Shown here: in pieces, positions 62,335-64,000 of the stretch
How the letters are laid out: each line of letters starts with the position of its first letter
Numbering within the stretch: position 1 is the stretch's first letter
Source: Breviolum minutum Mf 1.05b.01
Lineage: Eukaryota > Sar > Dinophyceae > Suessiales > Symbiodiniaceae
Direction: 5' to 3'
Assembly: GCA_000507305.1 (NCBI GenBank)
Contig: DF241640.1
Span: forward strand, 1-64,000
DNA: 64,000 nt
The notes under the pieces: model-generated
What the model was told of the DNA's origin: nothing
The model's database searches: none
The model's input: the letters and a program-made list of their open reading frames with translations, nothing else
Program-made: the position numbers and the translations under genes

Positions 62335-62435
62335 TGCTGGTGGTTGAACCAACCCATTTGAAGAATCCTCGTCAAGTTGGATCATCTTCTCCAGGCAAGG
62401 GTGCAAATGAACACTATTTAAAAACCACCACCTAG
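62335..62435 (+). mobile_element. Family A element
   Basis: GCTGGTGGTTGAACCAACCC to TTAAAAACCACCACCTAG. Only about 40 bp of other sequence separates it from the previous A copy, a possible microexon (minus frame QEEVYGSSNGGHPP) that I could not phase-match. Confidence 0.88.
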
Positions 62436-62829
62436 TCTTGGTACCAAAAAAAAATGGTCAAACTTGTATCACAAAAAGGGAAAATGGTGAGGAAAACCCT
62501 TGGGATGGTACCCTGAAATTAATCAACGCCATATTTCAAGGGGTAAACAACTAGGGTACAATGCCATTTTCCCTATGATTGTAGACATCTTGCAAACCAA
62601 CAGCTCCAGCATAAAAAGATGGTGGTTGGGACTTCCTTTGGGGGAAACACAACCCTTTTACCTAGAAACAGGAAAACATGTTTCATTTTTCCTGGGGGTC
62701 CAATAACCGACCATGAAATAGTCATAGTCTTTTGGAAAAAGGCCTTTAATTTCATTGAATTTCGTGGGGATTTTCTTCATCAACACTTCCAGGGAAGTAT
62801 TTTCTTGAATGGTCGTAAGCTTTGATAAC

Positions 62830-62970
62830 ATCACCTTAAAAGGCTTTTGAGAGGGATCTTTAGATTGCCATTTCTACAATGCCTAATATAGTTGGGTAGC
62901 TATAATCCATTATAATCCCTTTATTTCAAACAACCAACCCAGGGGTGACATTTTTTACACTGCTCACGTT
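62830..62970. mobile_element. Family I element
   Basis: CACCTTAAAAGGCTTTTGAG, GTTGGGTAGCTATAATCCAT, TTCAAACAACCAACCCAGGG, ACACTGCTCACG. Confidence 0.5.
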
Positions 62971-63926
62971 TCAACACGTTTCATTTTCAAACGATTTCCA
63001 GGCGCCAAAAATCGTCTTCCCCAACGACGAACTCAGCGTGTCGGTCCGACGAACCGAGTGTCTTTGAAGTGCGGAGCTTCTCCCAAGACATCGGAGAGTT
63101 GAAGGGATTTCTGCTGTCCGTCCTGGTGGTATCCCCGAAAAACCCACAGTGATACTGTTGATGGTTTCAGATTTTTCCCAAGGCCAACCACCTGGGATGT
63201 GGGATAAACTAGTTGAGGGAAAGGTAGTTGAAATCCCATTATTTACAGGGTTTTCTATATCTCAGGTGGTTGTTTGGGATTTCTGAACCATCAACAGTAT
63301 GTATGAGCTTATAAGTCCATTGTATAAAGCACTGCTCACATGTCTTCACGACGATAGTACTTCACACAAACCATTGATTTGCTTCAAGTAGGATCTACCG
63401 CTTACTCAGCCAAAAGACCATGAAATAAACATTTCACCTTTACTTTTCCTACTAAATGTTCGTAACCCCAAAAATTTAAAGGTTTGCCATTGGCTAAATC
63501 AGACCAATGTTCTACCGATGATTTCCAAATTGGCAGAAAAAATTAACGTGCACGGTCCCAGTCTCGCGCCAAATGCATGGAAACCATTCCATGATTCGGG
63601 TTGTGGCCAATAGAGATCCGTATTTCGACTGAAAAAAATCCCCACATAACGGGGGTAGGTAGCATTTTTATCGCCAAAATGCTAACCCTAAAACAACCAC
63701 CAGGGGCCTTGTTTTTTTTGCATTGCTCATATTTGAGCTTGTTTGGAAAAATCACATTTTCCACGATCACGGGCAAACAACCCAAACCTTCCGGAAGCGC
63801 CACAGGTCCTCAGTGTCAAAGTTCTTTCGGATGGCTTCTAACATCTTTCCCTCGGAGATACGTACCCGGCGGGAAGCGACGTCGAAGACGACGTCGACAC
63901 GTTTCGGGGATTTTGACATGGGCAAA
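62971..63926 (-). CDS. Unidentified protein, 3' end (two exons joined through a family F intron)
   Basis: Exon 63771-63926: acceptor GTGGTCCAAG, frame LPMSKSPKRVDVVFDVASRR, VRISEGKMLEAIRKNFDTED, LWRFRKVWVVC, donor TTTGCCC/GTGATC, two bases left over. Intron 63155-63770 ends with the family F arm CATCAACAG. Exon 62971-63154: one base completes the codon, then ITVGFSGIPPGRTAEIPSTL, RCLGRSSALQRHSVRRTDTL, SSSLGKTIFGAWKSFENETC and TGA. The phase fixes this frame although the other two also look coding. The first exon resembles a small beta-helix domain and the tail is basic and serine-rich. No known family named. Confidence 0.68.
63155..63298. mobile_element. Family F element forming the 3' end of an intron
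   Basis: CTGTTGATGGTTTCAGATTT and GGATTTCTGAACCATCAACA, core GGATAAACTAGTTGAGGG. Longer than other F copies (144 bp) because of an inner duplication around CCACCTGGGATGTGGG. Confidence 0.88.
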
Positions 63927-64000
63927 CTTGGACCACCACAAGGCGGGCCATGAACCGATCGTTATACATGGGCTTATTTCACACCTATAAATGGCTAAAA

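Noticed and set aside
1-64000. CRISPR array
   Set aside because: The short repeats are palindromic elements of many families at irregular spacing, with no regular repeat-spacer pattern and no cas-like genes.

Overview
**Organism.** This looks like nuclear DNA from a protist with intron-rich genes. No bacterial operons, rRNA, tRNA or CRISPR are visible. Coding segments are short (about 25-430 nt). Where reading phase could be checked between neighbouring exons, the introns use GT, GC and GA donors with AG acceptors. That donor mixture, a pentatricopeptide-repeat (PPR) gene and a long run of genes on one strand are what is known for dinoflagellates, so a dinoflagellate or close relative is my best guess. 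No spliced-leader relict or diagnostic marker gene was found, so this is an inference.

**Layout.** Perhaps a fifth of the window is coding, nearly all on the minus strand. The clearest models are: a three-exon 3' gene end (1643-2480); a PPR gene (6226-7600); terminal exons at 18996-19403, 21148-21273, 34557-34967 and 62971-63926, each ending in a stop; two phase-matched exons at 43812-44088; an exon plus microexon at 35501-35782; and isolated exons between. The one good plus-strand model is 53544-54200, which overlaps a minus-strand last exon. None of the proteins except the PPR gene could be assigned a family by eye. Start codons are mostly unknown because first exons were not identified.

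**Repeats.** The rest is packed with short (about 60-200 bp) imperfect palindromic elements with terminal inverted repeats (TIRs), in at least ten recurring families, here called A to N. A: CTAG-GTGGTGG. B: TTGGATGTCCC. C: TTGGAGGATCATCCC. D: GGGTGTTTCC. E/K: AACTAACATGG or AACTAACAGC with CCTGAAAATG. F: CTGTTGATGG. G: GGATCCATG with TATTTACCTACATTTACC. H: CAAGGTGGGCCC. I: GGATCCTTATAATGG. J: GGTGGTTGGAAAAAATG. N: a 36-bp TIR. They are repeatedly nested, several show 4-bp target-site duplications, and they often begin or end exactly at exon boundaries so that their own TIRs supply splice sites. They behave like introner elements, that is, transposons that create introns. A larger TIR element at about 55.49-57.01 kb contains the only assembly gap (56110-56768).

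**How it fits together.** The window reads as a mainly one-directional set of broken-up genes whose introns and spacers were built largely by successive insertion of miniature inverted-repeat elements. Family letters are mine. Repeat limits are read by eye and good to about 5 bp. Stretches over 300 bp not listed (for example 5630-6130, 15650-16200, 31100-31600, 36830-37400, 54900-55370, 57650-58430) contain only degenerate repeat fragments or AT-rich sequence in which I see no supportable gene.
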